From Bacillota bacterium (GTDB lineage Bacteria; Bacillota; Desulfotomaculia; Desulfotomaculales; Desulfohalotomaculaceae): a stretch of DNA of 64,000 nucleotides. The stretch spans positions 248,001 to 312,000 of the forward strand of contig VENI01000005.1 in the NCBI GenBank assembly GCA_009711615.1, given 5' to 3'. The notes under the pieces were generated by a model that was given only the letters and a program-made list of their open reading frames with translations, made no database searches and was not told the origin of the DNA. The position numbers and the translations under genes are program-made. Numbering within the stretch: position 1 is the first letter of the stretch; each line of letters opens with the position of its first letter. Positions 35,068-44,271 of the stretch are shown one piece after another.

Positions 35068-35226
35068 ACAATTATTGCAGCACCCATTATAGGAGGACCG
35101 TTACTTCGTTTTACATCTTGGCAAGACATATTTTTCATACTTGGTATTTTAGGTATAGGTCTACTGTTTGGAGTAATATTTAGACTACCGGAAAGTTTCC
35201 CGCAAGAAAAACGTCACACTGGATGA
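35068..35226 (+). pseudogene. fragment of a Bcr/CflA-type MFS drug transporter
   Basis: One frame reads TIIAAPIIGGPLLRFTSWQD and then IFFILGILGIGLLFGVIF and RLPESFPQEKR before a stop. This is the segment around membrane helices 5-6 of Bcr/CflA efflux pumps. No start, no remainder of the gene: a relic. The DNA between the terminator at 34846 and here holds nothing else recognisable. Confidence 0.75.
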
Positions 35227-35306
35227 ATTAAGTAAACACTCCATTCTATGGTAACTCTTACTAGTGACCGAATATGCAATTAATAAAAAGATAAGGAGAT
35301 GAGATT

Positions 35307-36260
35307 TTGAAAAAGCTTTCTATACCATATGCTATGCGAAGTGAATTGTTATATGAAAATCTAACTGATGAATATTTACAATATGTAAAGGAAATTTATA
35401 TGCCCCTTCCATTTGAAATTATTGGATCTGCAAGAACACCTAATCCTAATTATATACCACATTATTCTAAAATATTTGATAATGAAGTATCAAAATATAG
35501 TAAAAAACCTATTGATGTAGTATTAGTTGTTAACAATCCAGCGATACCAAGAGATAAATATGATGAAATTATTAATAAAATTGAAGGGATTAAAGATAAG
35601 ATAAAAAAAGTTATCATTAGCGATTTTTACTTTTTAGACTATTCTTATAAAATATTTGAAAATTTTAATATAGAAATAGAAATGTCTATTATTTCTGAAC
35701 TCAATTCAATTGAGAAAATCAGACATTTTTTAGAGGCATATCCTTTTGTTAATAGTATCTGTCTTTATTATAATTTTCTTTATGATATAGAGAGTCTAAA
35801 AAAATTAAGAGAAGAATTTAATTATACTAAATTTAAAGTAATCGTTAATCATGGTTGTTTTTATAATTGTCCTTTTTCATTTCAACATCATTTAGCTTTA
35901 TGTCAATCAGACTTTCCAGGTTTCTTTTGTAAAGGTTATAATAAAAAACGTAATCTACTCAAAGAAATCCAATTTATTAGACCTGAATCTTTAAATTTAT
36001 ATGACGATTATATTGATATTTATAAAATATCTGGTAGGCAACATTCACATGATACAATCCTTAGAATGATTAGATCATATGGAGAAAGAAAAGAATCAGA
36101 ATTTATTAATAAAATTTTAGACCTAAATGGTAAAATTAGGTTAGATAGAATTCCTAACAACGTAATTCCTCCAGAATATGATGAGATTAGAAGTAAATGT
36201 AAAAAGCAATGTCATAAATGCGACTATTGTGATAAATTATACAATTCACTTGGAGGTTAG
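35307..36260 (+). CDS. peptidase U32-like cysteine-rich protein, AT-rich
   Basis: A 317-residue protein behind AAGGAG. The pattern resembles U32-family proteins: an early IGSAR turn, the cluster block VNHGCFYNCPFSFQHH with a later LALCQ and FFCKGY, then FIRPESLNLYDDYIDIYKISG, and a Cys-rich C-terminus (CKKQCHKCDYCDK). The cysteines suggest an Fe-S cluster as in UbiU/UbiV-type U32 proteins. Base use is visibly more AT-rich than neighbours and it sits among gene relics, so transfer is likely. A 38-codon ORF starts 18 bases downstream and appears cut off. Substrate unknown. Confidence 0.6.
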   Translation: MKKLSIPYAMRSELLYENLTDEYLQYVKEIYMPLPFEIIGSARTPNPNYIPHYSKIFDNEVSKYSKKPIDVVLVVNNPAIPRDKYDEIINKIEGIKDKIKKVIISDFYFLDYSYKIFENFNIEIEMSIISELNSIEKIRHFLEAYPFVNSICLYYNFLYDIESLKKLREEFNYTKFKVIVNHGCFYNCPFSFQHHLALCQSDFPGFFCKGYNKKRNLLKEIQFIRPESLNLYDDYIDIYKISGRQHSHDTILRMIRSYGERKESEFINKILDLNGKIRLDRIPNNVIPPEYDEIRSKCKKQCHKCDYCDKLYNSLGG

Positions 36261-36278
36261 AATAAGGAGATGAAATAA

Positions 36279-36395
36279 ATGTTATGTGATGAATGTCTTA
36301 ATACTATAATGATTATCCCATTAAAAAGAACGGAACAAATTGCCCAGATTTTAAGTTACTCAAACCAAGGATGGGTGGAATCACAGAAGTTCTAG
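36279..36395 (+). CDS. short ORF downstream of the U32-like gene, possibly a truncated gene start
   Basis: ATG 36279 follows AAGGAG with good spacing, and the ORF of 38 residues starts MLCDECLNT with a CxxC. It ends where the IS256-type transposase relic begins, so it may be the 5' end of a partner gene cut by that element, or a genuine small peptide. The CxxC recalls the Cys-rich protein upstream. Confidence 0.4.
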   Translation: MLCDECLNTIMIIPLKRTEQIAQILSYSNQGWVESQKF

Positions 36396-36850
36396 GTATT
36401 TGGATTGGTGAAATGAAAGTGCAAGCATGCAATGACCTTAAAATCGTGGTATTGAAGACATATTAATTGCTTGTAAAGACGGTCTTAGCGGCTTTTCCGA
36501 GGCTATAAACACCTTTTGCTAAAATAGAGATTCAATTATGCTTAATCCATCAGATACATAATTCTCTGAAACACATTGTACTATTTTAAATACCCCTTCG
36601 AAATACGGAAAATAATTTATACTACAAATGTTATTAAGTGCTATCACAGACAACTTAGAAAGTTCACAAAAACTAAAACTGCTTATCCCTCAGATGAAGC
36701 CCTAATTAAAATAGTTTATCTAGAACAATGGACATCCTCAAGAAAATGCCTATGCCAATAAGGATTGGAAACGATGCATTTCCCAGTTTGCTAATACTTT
36801 GCTGATAGGCTGGAATTTGAACTAGCTATATAAATATTGGGGCTTAGCTC
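36376..36850 (+). pseudogene. relic of an IS256-family transposase
   Basis: Across shifted frames the stretch reads GITEVLGIWIGE, then GIEDILIACKDGLSGFSEAI, KIEIQLCLIHQIHNSLKH, PFEIRKIIYTTNVIKCYHRQ, LRKFTKTKTAYPSDEAL and finally DWKRCISQFAN. This is the order of the C-terminal two thirds of IS256 (Mutator-type) transposases. Several stops and frameshifts make it inactive; no clear terminal inverted repeats were found. Confidence 0.85.
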
Positions 36851-36863
36851 CAAGAGTCTGCAT

Positions 36864-37222
36864 GTATAAATTTCAAACCTCAGGATGTGGCCAGTATTGA
36901 AAAGGTTAAAATGTTTAATCTGAACTAGTTCCTAGACCCCGATATCCTGGCGTTATATGATAAAGAAATAAAATGCTGCCACGAAAGGCTTAACTCCGCT
37001 ATTGGCAGAGCCCTTGGCTACATTGCTGCTGCTAAAAAAGAACACGATGTAATGGAAGATTACTACATTCCCGCCATGGACTTCGATGCCATCAACGCCC
37101 GAAGAGATGAGATTTTACAGCGGGTTCTGAAATATGCGGAGGAGTTTAAATAAATATACTAGTGTAAAAAACACCGCTTCAAGCCCGAAAAAGCTTGTAG
37201 CGGTGTTGTCTTCAATCTGGAC
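36864..37222 (+). pseudogene. duplicated 3' end of the P-loop ATPase gene with its terminator
   Basis: This segment matches 7096-7456 almost base for base, including the stop codon, spacer and terminator hairpin, then diverges. It carries about 95 codons of the C-terminus, with a TAG inside (TTTAATCTGAACTAG) and scattered changes. It begins abruptly after the transposase relic, so it was probably moved or duplicated by recombination. No 5' part of the gene is present. Confidence 0.9.
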
Positions 37223-37368
37223 ATCTAACTTTCAGTCAGGAGTGTATTGCTTTCATACCGCAGACTCACATGAGTATACCTTTGACAATAATTCAGTAAC
37301 CTCTTTTGCCCATCTAAACTAAATTACCTATTGATTTATTTGTAATACTAATATAATATATTGCTATT

Positions 37369-37387
37369 GATAATAATTATCATTATT
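37369..37387. promoter_or_regulatory. Fur-box-like site upstream of the hydrogenase gene
   Basis: GATAATAATTATCATTATT matches 16 of 19 positions of the classical Fur box GATAATGATAATCATTATC. It lies 20 bases before the hydrogenase ATG, so binding there would block transcription or translation start. Iron control of an iron-rich enzyme is sensible; a PerR-type regulator is an alternative. Confidence 0.6.
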
Positions 37388-37406
37388 AATTAGGAGCTGA
37401 AAATTA

Positions 37407-38876
37407 ATGCATAACTTTAACAATAAAATTACAAGACGTCAATTCATTACGAAATGTGGTAAAGCAGGGCTGTTTTGCCTTGCTGCCAGTATTCCAATAA
37501 TGTACCCAGGTACGGCTTATCCTGGAGACAAGCCTGATCATGTTCCTGTGGACCCTTCTAACCCATCAATTGTTTGGAATAATAATCTATGTGTAGGTTG
37601 CAGCAATTGCATTAAGCCTTGTCAGGAGAGTCAGACAATATACGGCTTTTACGACGAAAAATCTGCAGGTGAGATTGTGTGCGTACACTGTGGTCAATGC
37701 TCTTTGTATTGTTCCAAAAACGCTTTAACCGAAAGAGATGATAGCCAAAAAGTATTTGATGCCATAAGTGATCCTAACTTACATGTTGTTATTCAAACAT
37801 CCCCCTCATCCCGTGTGGCTTTAGGTGAAGAATTTGGACTTGCTACTGGCAGTATAGTGGTGGGAAAACAAGTTACAGCTTTACGTAAATTAGGATTTGA
37901 TGCCGTTTTTGACACTGATTTTTCTGCTGATCTAACCATTATGGAAGAAAGCACTGAACTATATAAAAGACTAACTGGTGAACTTAATGAACCTATTCCG
38001 CAGTTCACTTCATGTTGTCCAGGATGGGTTAAGTTTTGTGAATATTTTTATCCTGATTTAATACATAATCTTTCGACATGTAAATCTCCACAGCAAATGA
38101 TGGGCTCTATAGTAAAAACCTACTATTCAGAGCAACAAGGTATTCACCCATCTAATATTTTTACAGTTGCAGTAATGCCTTGTACCGCTAAAAAGTTTGA
38201 GTGTTCACGACCAGAGATGAATATTTCAGGTGTAAAAGCTGGGGATTCTAGCATAAGGGATGTGGATGCTGTACTGTCTGTTAGGGAATTGGCCAAAATG
38301 ATTAAAGTAAAGGGTATAGATTTTAACAAACTCAATGACTCACAATATGACTCAATATTAGGTGAAAGTACAGGTGCAGGAGTTATCTTTGGTTCTACTG
38401 GAGGTGTAATGGAAGCTGCATTACGTACCCTTTATTATAAAATTACTAACGAAACGCCACCTGAAGAGCTGCTAAGTTTCACCGAAGTTAGGGGACTTAC
38501 CGAAATAAAAGAAGCCTATGTTGATATACCTGGATTTGGGAGAGTGAATGTTGCAGTTTGCCACGGCTTAAAACAGGCTCGACAAATTCTGGACAAAATT
38601 GAAGCAGGTGATGCGCCATGGCATTTTATTGAATTTATGTCCTGTCCTGGTGGTTGTATTGGCGGAGGCGGTCAGCCAAAGGTTCATATACCGCCACAAA
38701 AGAAAGACTGGGAGGCACGTATTAGTAGTATCTACAACCTAGATAGTAACAAATCCGTCCGCCTTAGTTATAAGAATCAAGAAGTACAACATCTTTATAA
38801 TACATATTTGGGAGAACCAATGAGTTTATTATCGGAGGAATTGCTACATACAAGTTATGTAAAACGTGGGGTATAA
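37407..38876 (+). CDS. Tat-exported [FeFe] hydrogenase, large and small domains fused
   Basis: The 489-residue protein starts with a twin-arginine signal (TRRQFITKCGKAGLFCLAAS). Two ferredoxin clusters follow (CVGCSNCIKPCQ, CVHCGQCSLYC), then the H-cluster motifs TSCCPGW (L1), MPCTAKK (L2) and FMSCPGGCIGGGGQP (L3). The last ~60 residues (WEARISSIY to LLSEELLH) correspond to the small-subunit domain, fused here. This is the M2-type periplasmic-style hydrogenase, likely acting outside the membrane in H2 uptake or release. H-cluster maturases HydEFG are not in the window. Start behind TTAGGAG. It is intact amid relics and may be iron regulated. Confidence 0.93.
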   Translation: MHNFNNKITRRQFITKCGKAGLFCLAASIPIMYPGTAYPGDKPDHVPVDPSNPSIVWNNNLCVGCSNCIKPCQESQTIYGFYDEKSAGEIVCVHCGQCSLYCSKNALTERDDSQKVFDAISDPNLHVVIQTSPSSRVALGEEFGLATGSIVVGKQVTALRKLGFDAVFDTDFSADLTIMEESTELYKRLTGELNEPIPQFTSCCPGWVKFCEYFYPDLIHNLSTCKSPQQMMGSIVKTYYSEQQGIHPSNIFTVAVMPCTAKKFECSRPEMNISGVKAGDSSIRDVDAVLSVRELAKMIKVKGIDFNKLNDSQYDSILGESTGAGVIFGSTGGVMEAALRTLYYKITNETPPEELLSFTEVRGLTEIKEAYVDIPGFGRVNVAVCHGLKQARQILDKIEAGDAPWHFIEFMSCPGGCIGGGGQPKVHIPPQKKDWEARISSIYNLDSNKSVRLSYKNQEVQHLYNTYLGEPMSLLSEELLHTSYVKRGV

Positions 38877-39189
38877 AAATATAATGTAAAACTCGGTTTT
38901 AGACACTGGGATTTATCATGGTCTGCAAATGGTCGGTCTGTTATAACCCATAAAGATTAATCTTGTTAAGCTAATGGGGTGATTATAAAATGTTATTCTA
39001 AAACGATAATTATGAGGCAGTAGCTTTTCTATTGCCTTCCCTGAATTGACTTTTAAAACCACCTAACAAAGCACCAAATATAGGTTGTCTAATAAGTTCC
39101 ACTGCTTTCTAATTAATTATATTTGACATTATATGTCCTATAATGTTTTAAACCAACCACAGAGCATAATTTTTTGTTTAAGTGCTGCA
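38877..39189. other. intergenic stretch without recognised gene
   Basis: About 310 bases follow the hydrogenase gene. A ribosome site with ATG (38991) opens onto a stop after three codons. On the minus strand one frame reads RQPIFGALLGGFKSQFREG, perhaps a gene end relic, family not recognised. No RNA structure stands out. Confidence 0.4.
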
Positions 39190-39716
39190 ACACCCTTGTG
39201 TGTGGTAGATCCCAAAAACCCAGGGGTTGTTGACGAAATCATTCATTTGGGGGACCATTGGAATGAATCGGAAATTAGGAAGTCAAAGGAAGAAGTGTTA
39301 GCATCTAATACCCGGGTGGGAAGATTGTGTACTATAGCCGACGCCATGCACATGCATGGTTAAGATACCGAAGTTTATCACTGCGCCATGGAACCGGAGG
39401 AAGTAGATTTGGTAGTAATACCTTCTATGAAAATAGCGGTGTTAAAGGATGTGGCCAGTATTGAAAAGGTTAAAATGTTTAATTAGAACCAGTTCCTAGA
39501 CCCTGATATCCTGGCGTTATATGATAAAGAAATAAAATGCTGCCAAGACGGCTTAATTCCGCTATTGGCAGAGCCCTTGGCTACATTGCTGCTGCTAAAA
39601 CCGAGCACGATGTAATGGAAGAATACTACATTCCGGCTATGAATTTTGACGCCATCAACGCCCGAAGGGATGAGTTTTTACAGCGTATTATGAAATATGC
39701 GGAGGAGTTTAAATAA
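39190..39716 (+). pseudogene. second decayed copy of the P-loop ATPase gene with internal deletions
   Basis: The relic starts near CVVDPKNPGVVDE and reads on to ASNTRVGRL, then jumps to TIADAMHMHG, so about 100 codons are deleted. A second deletion removes the NVPGINF region, and stops interrupt the frame (GGTTAAGAT, TTTAATTAG). The 5' half is about 15 percent different from the intact gene at DNA level, while the 3' part is nearly identical, so gene conversion or separate origins are likely. It ends exactly where the truncated HepT gene begins. Confidence 0.9.
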
Positions 39717-39999
39717 AAGTATTGCCTTTGTCCTGAGGTAAAATGCCTTCCTCCACTAGTACTATAATCGCTTCGGTATAAGTTTTGGGAATACGGTAAC
39801 GTTCCCTAGCGATGATATGGTTAGCTATATCTAACATAGCTTCAATAGATATTTGCAACAAGTGCTTAGCAGACTCAACATAATAAAATTTATCTAAAAA
39901 CTCTTCTTCGGGAAGCTTAGCAAGGGTTTCCATTTTTATTAAATTATTTTCCATAATAGTAATTTTATTTTGTATAACTTCTTTATCAACCAATGCCAT
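39709..39999 (-). pseudogene. hepT: HepT-like HEPN (DUF86) toxin, truncated before its catalytic motif
   Basis: The 96 residues match the N-terminal and middle helices of HepT/DUF86 proteins, including HLLQISIEAMLDIANHII and RIPKTYTEAIIVLVEEGIL. Family members then continue to the RNxxVHxY ribonuclease motif; here the frame runs into the ATPase relic and ends with DKGNTFI. The catalytic Arg and His are therefore gone. It overlaps mntA by 14 bases as in intact modules. It may still bind its antitoxin but should lack RNase activity. Confidence 0.82.
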
Positions 40000-40423
40000 A
40001 TGCCTCCTTTAGCGCCTTTGTACGCTCCAGGTAAAACTCCTTTAGATGGTGAGCATAATCTAAATAAAAATTAATGGTTCCTTCTATAAAATTGCTTGTA
40101 GCTATATAATCTACTTCATAAATTAGCTTGCCTTCCGCAATAGCCTGGTAACGAAGTTGTATTGGTGATCTATTGAGGTTAATAACATCAACATTGTCAG
40201 CCTCTAAAGCCATACTTATATCAACATCTAGCTCCAGTTCTTTTCCCAGGTTTATCTTTGCTTCTGGTAAAAATATTATTCCTAAGTCGATATCACTGTG
40301 TTCGTTTTGATACTCCGTGCCATAAGATCCAAACAAGTAAACAGCAGCAATATCTTTCCTATGTTCTATCACTTTTTTTATTCCTTTTGTTATGTCCTTA
40401 ATTTTTTTACCATCTCTTTGCAT
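39986..40423 (-). CDS. mntA: MntA-like minimal nucleotidyltransferase antitoxin
   Basis: A 145-residue protein with the nucleotidyltransferase motif GSYGTEYQNEHSDIDLGI (GSx10DxD) at about residues 32-49. MntA proteins neutralise HepT by adding AMP to it. The gene overlaps its partner hepT, which is truncated, so the antitoxin now has no active toxin. All catalytic residues of MntA appear present. Confidence 0.85.
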   Translation of the reverse strand: MQRDGKKIKDITKGIKKVIEHRKDIAAVYLFGSYGTEYQNEHSDIDLGIIFLPEAKINLGKELELDVDISMALEADNVDVINLNRSPIQLRYQAIAEGKLIYEVDYIATSNFIEGTINFYLDYAHHLKEFYLERTKALKEAYGIG

Positions 40424-40552
40424 TGTTTACCCCTTAGTTTTCCAAAATCACCCAGAATTTCTTATTATGTATTTTAGCATAAAGCATGCCTTTTTTCTAA
40501 CTAAATGAACATATATAATTTATAATGTTTAAATATTAGCAGTTACCTGTGG

Positions 40553-40902
40553 GAACGTACAGTTGGCTCCATCTCAGGAATAATGACTAGCAGTATGGGC
40601 ATGCCGGGGCCCCCGATTATATTATTCTTTAGCATCAGAGGTTGTCTAAAGAACGTTTTAGAGCTACCTCAGCAGCATACTTTATTCTTGCCTATGTTGT
40701 TAGCCTTTTCCTTCTTATATCTCTCGGAGCCACTGATAGAAATGTTATCTAAACTGCTATTTCACTAATACCGTTTGCTGTTCTCGGAGGGCATTTAGGT
40801 TACATTATTTTTCCCCAGGTATCCCAAGCAAAATTTCAGCACATTGTTATTTCTGTAGTTTTATGTTCATCTCTATATTCACTAGTTACAACAATATGGT
40901 AA
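40553..40902 (+). pseudogene. relic of a TauE/SafE-family permease
   Basis: The 3' portion of a TauE permease can be read as VGSISGIMTSSMGMPGPPII, LFFSIRG, then after a frameshift KERFRATSAAYFILAYVVSL, LGATDRNVI, a TAA, then IPFAVLGGHLGYIIFPQVS and LYSLVTTIW before a final stop. One frameshift and one internal stop kill it. It lies next to the truncated toxin module. Confidence 0.85.
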
Positions 40903-40999
40903 AGAAAATTTTAGTATTAGGTGGTAGTGTCCCCGACGATTAAAGCCTTTATAGCCCAATACCAACCCCCAGGAACCATCCCCTTGGTTGGACATGTAG

Positions 41000-41479
41000 C
41001 TATCTCATAGCAAGGACTACAGAGCTCTCGATTTGGCGTTCAGGCACAGACCAATATTTTCTTAGCAATCGCTCCTTTTCTTCTGTGGAAAGCAGGGTAA
41101 AGCCATGTTTCTTATAGAAACTGATTGCCCAAGCAGCATCTGCCCATGTACCAATAAAAATGGGACGAGAAGTTTGTTTCCTTAGAAAATTTAATAGGGC
41201 TCCCCCTATGCCCATATTACGTTTATTTTTTAGTACATAAGCATGTCTGATTAGTGATACATTCTCCACATTCTGTATTCCCATTACGCCAACTAATTCA
41301 CTTCCAAGTTCATATCCCCAGAAAATAACCCCTTCTTGAATTTCATTCTTTAGCTCTTCTCTTGTCATATAAGGCTCTTTCCATCGATCTTCTGGGATAA
41401 CCCCTTTGTATACTTCAGCAGAGTTATTAATAATAGAATAAATGGCATTGAAATCCCTTTTTTGACATAGTCGAATCAA
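41000..41479 (-). CDS. GNAT-family N-acetyltransferase
   Basis: From TTG 41479, which follows GGAGGG at six bases, the protein is 159 residues: MIRLCQKRDFNAIYSIIN at the start, the acetyl-CoA loop NKRNMGIGGALLNFL (R/QxxGxG/A form) near residue 95, and AISFYKKHGFTLL at the end. Substrate unknown. It lies 40 bases downstream of the AraC-type regulator in the same direction, so the two are probably one transcript. Confidence 0.85.
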   Translation of the reverse strand: MIRLCQKRDFNAIYSIINNSAEVYKGVIPEDRWKEPYMTREELKNEIQEGVIFWGYELGSELVGVMGIQNVENVSLIRHAYVLKNKRNMGIGGALLNFLRKQTSRPIFIGTWADAAWAISFYKKHGFTLLSTEEKERLLRKYWSVPERQIESSVVLAMR

Positions 41480-41518
41480 GCTAGACCCTCCAGACAATAT
41501 CTTTTGATGATAGTTTAA

Positions 41519-42367
41519 TCATCCAAGAGGGTAGCATTCTTGTACAATATTGCTATATTTACCCGGTGTGATACCAGTAATCCGCTTAAAATGTCTTGTG
41601 AGGTGACTTTGATCAACAAAACCTGTCTCATAAGATGCATAAGCAGGCTTATATCCTTGAAGAAGGAGTTCCCTAGCTTTTTTGACACGGACTTGAATTA
41701 GATAAGCATGTGGAGGAATACCAACTTTATTATTAAAGACACGTATTAGGTGGAATGGACTGAGATTACAAATCCTTGATAACATGCTAATCGAAATATC
41801 CGCTGAATAGTTTGATTCTATGTAGTCACATATCTGCTTAACCGCCTGGTTTTCTTTCCCCAAGTTTCTAGTTACAAAGCGATCATTAGAATGCCTTAGA
41901 ATAAACTGTGTTAACATTTCTAAAAGATACGACTCTTGTTCAATTAAAGAAAGCCTAGATTCTTGCAGTAATATATGAAACCGTTGAATTTTATTAGCCA
42001 ACCAATTATCTTCTATGGTACCTGCTTTAAAAAATGGAAAGTCTGACCGCCTCCCGGTAATTTCTGTTGCTGCTCTTTTTAGAGTTTGGGGTTTAAAATA
42101 GAACATCCTGTAAGTCCATCCCTCTTCTGATGCTGCATAACCATCATGAGCTTCAGCTGGTATTGCCAAATTTATATGACCGGCAGGTGCAATAATGTTC
42201 TCACCCCTGTATGAAAATTTTAAAGCACCCCGTTCTATAACACCAATGGCATAGCCTTCATGCATGTGTTTTGAAAAAGAATGATTATAATATGTTGCAT
42301 GAAGAAGCTCTAGGTTTTCCAATTGTGGTATTATCTTAAAATTTATTAACTCTTGAGAACTTTTCAT
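41519..42367 (-). CDS. AraC-family transcriptional regulator with cupin sensor domain
   Basis: A 282-residue AraC-type activator. The N-terminal cupin domain is marked by HSFSKHMHEGYAIGVIERG and APAGHINLAIPAEAHDG. Two helix-turn-helix motifs lie in the last 100 residues (ISISMLSRICNLSPFHLIRVF and ASYETGFVDQSHLTRHFKR). Its partner in the operon is a GNAT gene. The ligand cannot be deduced. Confidence 0.9.
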   Translation of the reverse strand: MKSSQELINFKIIPQLENLELLHATYYNHSFSKHMHEGYAIGVIERGALKFSYRGENIIAPAGHINLAIPAEAHDGYAASEEGWTYRMFYFKPQTLKRAATEITGRRSDFPFFKAGTIEDNWLANKIQRFHILLQESRLSLIEQESYLLEMLTQFILRHSNDRFVTRNLGKENQAVKQICDYIESNYSADISISMLSRICNLSPFHLIRVFNNKVGIPPHAYLIQVRVKKARELLLQGYKPAYASYETGFVDQSHLTRHFKRITGITPGKYSNIVQECYPLG

Positions 42368-42518
42368 TTTTTATAACCTCATATGAGTAACACATAAAGA
42401 TATATTGATTAACCATAATTACTCAGCATAACCGTTGACGTTATCCCTTTTTATTATTAATTATAACACCTATGGCCTGTAAAGAGGTTATTAATCTTTT
42501 CAGTATTTATTTATAATA

Positions 42519-42556
42519 AAAAAGAGAGAAACCACAATGGCTCTCCCTTTTATACT
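42519..42556 (-). terminator. terminator after the chemoreceptor gene
   Basis: On the minus strand GGGAGAGCCA and TGG..TCTC form a stem followed by six T. It lies about 20 bases beyond the chemoreceptor stop. Confidence 0.6.
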
Positions 42557-42574
42557 TCACAGGTGACTAGTTCT

Positions 42575-44185
42575 TTACTTAGTATCTGTACCTTCCAAAA
42601 CCTTAAATTTACTAACTGCGATTTGCATTTGATTTGCTATCTCAGCCAGTTCCTGTGTTGAAGCGGAAATTTGTTGGACGGTTGAAGTAATTTGTTCATT
42701 ACTACTTGCAACTTGTTCCATACCTTCACTGCTTTGCTCAGAACCTTCTTTAACCTCTTCTACCATTACAGCCGCTTCATTTATTGAAGATATAATATTA
42801 TCTAATGCATGTCCTGCATTTGACGTAAGCTCCACACCTTCATCAACATTCTTATTACTGCTTTCTATTGCACTGTTAGCAGCTTGTACACCTGCTTGCA
42901 CTTGATTGATTACTTCATTAATTTCTTTAGTAGCTTCGGTCGATTGTTCTGCCAACTCTCTGACTTCCTCCGCAACCACCGCGAACCCTTTTCCTTGTTC
43001 GCCTGCCCTTGCCGCTTCTATGGCTGCATTCAATGCCAGTAAGTTAGTCTGCTCTGCAATACCAGTTATAACATTTGTTATTTTGCCAATTTCATTAGAA
43101 AGCTGATCTAAGTTTTTAATTGCATGTAATACCTCGTGAGACCCCTCTGCTATAGAGTTAATTTTTTCAACAGTCTGTTTCACGGTATTATTTCCTTCTT
43201 CTGCAACCCCTACAACATTCTTGGACTTTTCCACTGCATCAGTAGAGTTTTTAAAACTTTTCTCCGCAGTAGTCGCAACTTCATTAGAGGTATTTGTAAT
43301 CTCTTCTATTGTGGCGTTAACTTCTTCAGACGAGGATGCTAGTTCTTCACTATGGGAGGCAACAGTTTGTGAATTATCAGCAATATCCCTTATTAGTCTA
43401 CTAAGTTCATTAGACATATTATTAAGTGATTTTGCTAAATCCCCTATTTCATCTGAACTCTTAACAATGATTTCCTCCCTAAAATCCCCTTCTGCAAATT
43501 TTTTTGCACCTGTTATCATCTGCATTATTGGTTTTTTAATTGCCCTGGTGAGTATAAAACTAATTAACAGACTAATAACCACCGCTACTGTAGAGACAAC
43601 AATTGAGTTTATCTTTACTTTTTCTGAACTCTCTTTAGATTCTTTAACATAATTATTTCTATCACTTGTGTTAACCTTAACTACATCGTTTATTAACGTA
43701 TCTAGTTTACTAACTAAAGGCGTATAACTAGTTGAAATGTCAATAACTTTGTAAGACAGTGCTTCTTTTTCTTTTAGGTCCACTGTAGAAAGTTTTTCTT
43801 TAACCACAGGTATGAGATCACTGTTCACACCGTCACGGTAATCAGTAGTATTTTTAATAAGAGTTTCTACAATATTAACCTTATCTTCTGCTGCTATTTG
43901 TAATAATTGCTTTTCTAAATCAATAACATTATTTATATGTTCGTTATAACTATCATGATAAGATTTAAAACCGTAAGCTATGTAACCTCTAAGGTCTGAC
44001 ACTGCTGTATAAAATTCAGTTTGGATTTTATTTTCTATTTCTAGACGCTTATTAAGTATTTGTATTTCGGTTAGATCTTGATGTGTTGAAGAGCTATTAA
44101 TGTAACTAAACAATCCAAGCCCTAAAATTAATATTACCAATACACCTAAACCACTAGTAATTTTAGTGCCAATATTAAACCTCAT
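42575..44185 (-). CDS. methyl-accepting chemotaxis protein with four-helix-bundle sensor
   Basis: ATG 44185 follows AAAGGAG and gives 536 residues ([17 protein letters not shown]). A membrane segment (residues about 10-30), a helical extracellular 4HB-type domain (to about 195), a second membrane segment, HAMP, and a signalling domain with [21 protein letters not shown] complete the architecture. The ligand is unknown. Upstream lies a dead HD-GYP gene in the same direction. Confidence 0.92.
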   Translation of the reverse strand: MRFNIGTKITSGLGVLVILILGLGLFSYINSSSTHQDLTEIQILNKRLEIENKIQTEFYTAVSDLRGYIAYGFKSYHDSYNEHINNVIDLEKQLLQIAAEDKVNIVETLIKNTTDYRDGVNSDLIPVVKEKLSTVDLKEKEALSYKVIDISTSYTPLVSKLDTLINDVVKVNTSDRNNYVKESKESSEKVKINSIVVSTVAVVISLLISFILTRAIKKPIMQMITGAKKFAEGDFREEIIVKSSDEIGDLAKSLNNMSNELSRLIRDIADNSQTVASHSEELASSSEEVNATIEEITNTSNEVATTAEKSFKNSTDAVEKSKNVVGVAEEGNNTVKQTVEKINSIAEGSHEVLHAIKNLDQLSNEIGKITNVITGIAEQTNLLALNAAIEAARAGEQGKGFAVVAEEVRELAEQSTEATKEINEVINQVQAGVQAANSAIESSNKNVDEGVELTSNAGHALDNIISSINEAAVMVEEVKEGSEQSSEGMEQVASSNEQITSTVQQISASTQELAEIANQMQIAVSKFKVLEGTDTK

Positions 44186-44271
44186 ATTACAACTCCTTTC
44201 TTTACTCTTTTGCTTTGTGCAATAACATGTATAAGCCTTCACCCCCTAAATTATATGCTTAATTCTGTTGT

